Positions 63,474 to 64,000 of a stretch of 64,000 nt of DNA are shown piece by piece. The translations under genes were made by a program, and so were the position numbers. Where the stretch lies: positions 62,001 to 126,000 of the forward strand of contig NZ_NKXR01000002.1 of assembly GCF_002232035.1 (NCBI RefSeq), in the 5' to 3' direction. This stretch comes from Collinsella sp. TF06-26 (GTDB taxonomy: Bacteria; Actinomycetota; Coriobacteriia; Coriobacteriales; Coriobacteriaceae). Position 1 is the stretch's first letter. Each line of letters opens with the position of its first letter. The notes below the pieces were generated by a model, which worked only from the letters and a program-made list of their open reading frames with translations, searched no databases and had not been told where the DNA came from.

Positions 63474-63536
63474 CAGCACGTTGCGACCGATACCCCCGAC
63501 GGCGCTCCACATCACCCGGGAAAAGAGGAGCTTTCC

Positions 63537-64000
63537 ATGACACACAGACCGAAAACAACACTGCGCGACTGCATCTATGGGCTTGCCGTCGGTGACGCGC
63601 TGGGCGTTCCCTACGAGTTCAGACCTCGTGGCACGTTCGAATGCACCGACATGATCGGCTACGGCACGCACGAGCAGACCGCCGGCACCTGGAGCGACGA
63701 CACATCTATGACGCTCGCCACCTGCGACTCCATCAGAGAGCTCGGCCGCATTGACACCGAGGACATGCGCGACAAATTCGTGAGCTGGATCGCCAACGAC
63801 GAGTACACGATTGATGGCGTCTTCGACTACGGAGGAACGACCGCCCGCGCCCTTCGCTCCGGCAAGGGTGGCTCCGGCGAGCGCGACAACGGCAACGGCT
63901 CGCTCATGCGCATCGCACCCCTGGCGTTTGCCGATGCAACAGACAAAGAGATCCGTGAGGTCTCTGCAATCACCCACGCTCATAGAACATCGACCGAGTC
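63537..64000 (+). CDS. ADP-ribosylglycohydrolase family protein, N-terminal part
   Basis: The gene continues beyond the window. The visible 154 residues hold family signatures in order: YGLAVGDALGVPYEFRP, GTWSDDTSMTLATCDSI and NGSLMRIAPLAF, with Asp and Thr residues that bind two magnesium ions in DraG-type hydrolases. Such enzymes remove ADP-ribose from proteins or nucleotides. AGAGGAG precedes the ATG at 63537. It follows the YhcG-like gene by 63 bases. Confidence 0.88.
   Translation, partial: MTHRPKTTLRDCIYGLAVGDALGVPYEFRPRGTFECTDMIGYGTHEQTAGTWSDDTSMTLATCDSIRELGRIDTEDMRDKFVSWIANDEYTIDGVFDYGGTTARALRSGKGGSGERDNGNGSLMRIAPLAFADATDKEIREVSAITHAHRTSTE

Overview
The window is high-GC bacterial DNA with dense genes, short spacers and mostly AAGGAG-type ribosome binding sites. 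Gene content points to the actinobacterial class Coriobacteriia, most like Collinsella. Pointers are intrinsic-factor-like DUF4430 surface proteins, Tat-type lipoprotein signals, an LAXTG-type cell-wall anchor, M20 and C69 dipeptidases, class 3 fructose bisphosphatase and QueH-type queuosine synthesis. This assignment is inference from recognition, not from a search. No rRNA, tRNA, CRISPR array, phage or complete insertion sequence was seen.

Layout. 1-912: 3' end of a K+/H+ antiporter. 1139-3499: serC-serA serine synthesis. 3847-4896: a nuclease-like accessory gene. 5051-10394: M20 peptidase, compact DUF1015-like protein, two histidine phosphatases, nitroreductase, HdeD-like membrane protein and YaiI. 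10560-12788: heavy-metal permease divergent from a DnaQ-like exonuclease. 12936-14792: a second nuclease-like paralog between two inverted-repeat pairs. 14867-17640: metal efflux unit (ArsR repressor, free-standing HMA metallochaperone, P-type ATPase) with three matching operators. 17865-21067: DtxR-type regulator, HAD phosphatase, ABC-F ATPase. 21364-25023: pstSCAB phosphate uptake operon. 25343-30089: dipeptidase, HAD phosphatase, DegV, YafQ/DinJ toxin-antitoxin, LOG-family protein. 30303-37488: tgt, SDR oxidoreductase, tail-anchored coiled-coil protein, queA, queH and a membrane zincin; tgt, queA and queH serve queuosine modification of tRNA. 37621-46697: MetRS-like protein, rRNA methyltransferase, small membrane protein, barrel protein, DegV, fbp and two GtrA proteins. 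46858-51545: a predicted cobalamin riboswitch followed by a giant DUF4430/beta-propeller surface protein and a smaller DUF4430 protein. 51630-55441: UbiB-like kinase with a phasin-like partner, and C69 dipeptidase. 55524-55762: an AT-rich inverted-repeat element. 55796-57285: fchA-folD one-carbon operon. 57662-61890: two tandem lipoproteins and a cell-wall PI-PLC. 61987-64000: small PH-like protein, frameshifted YhcG nuclease, partial ADP-ribosylglycohydrolase.

The most interesting system is the riboswitch-led pair at 46858-51545. An adenosylcobalamin-type aptamer lies directly upstream of a protein with three intrinsic-factor-like domains, a beta-propeller and a membrane anchor. This suggests a Gram-positive surface apparatus for capturing corrinoids. 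Second is a pair of intergenic elements at about 31565-31803 and 34838-34999. They share a three-stem fold whose outer stem sequence changes completely while pairing is kept, which suggests an undescribed structured RNA or mobile repeat. Several further repeat families (17655, 21129, 25226/28527, 34668) occupy spacers.
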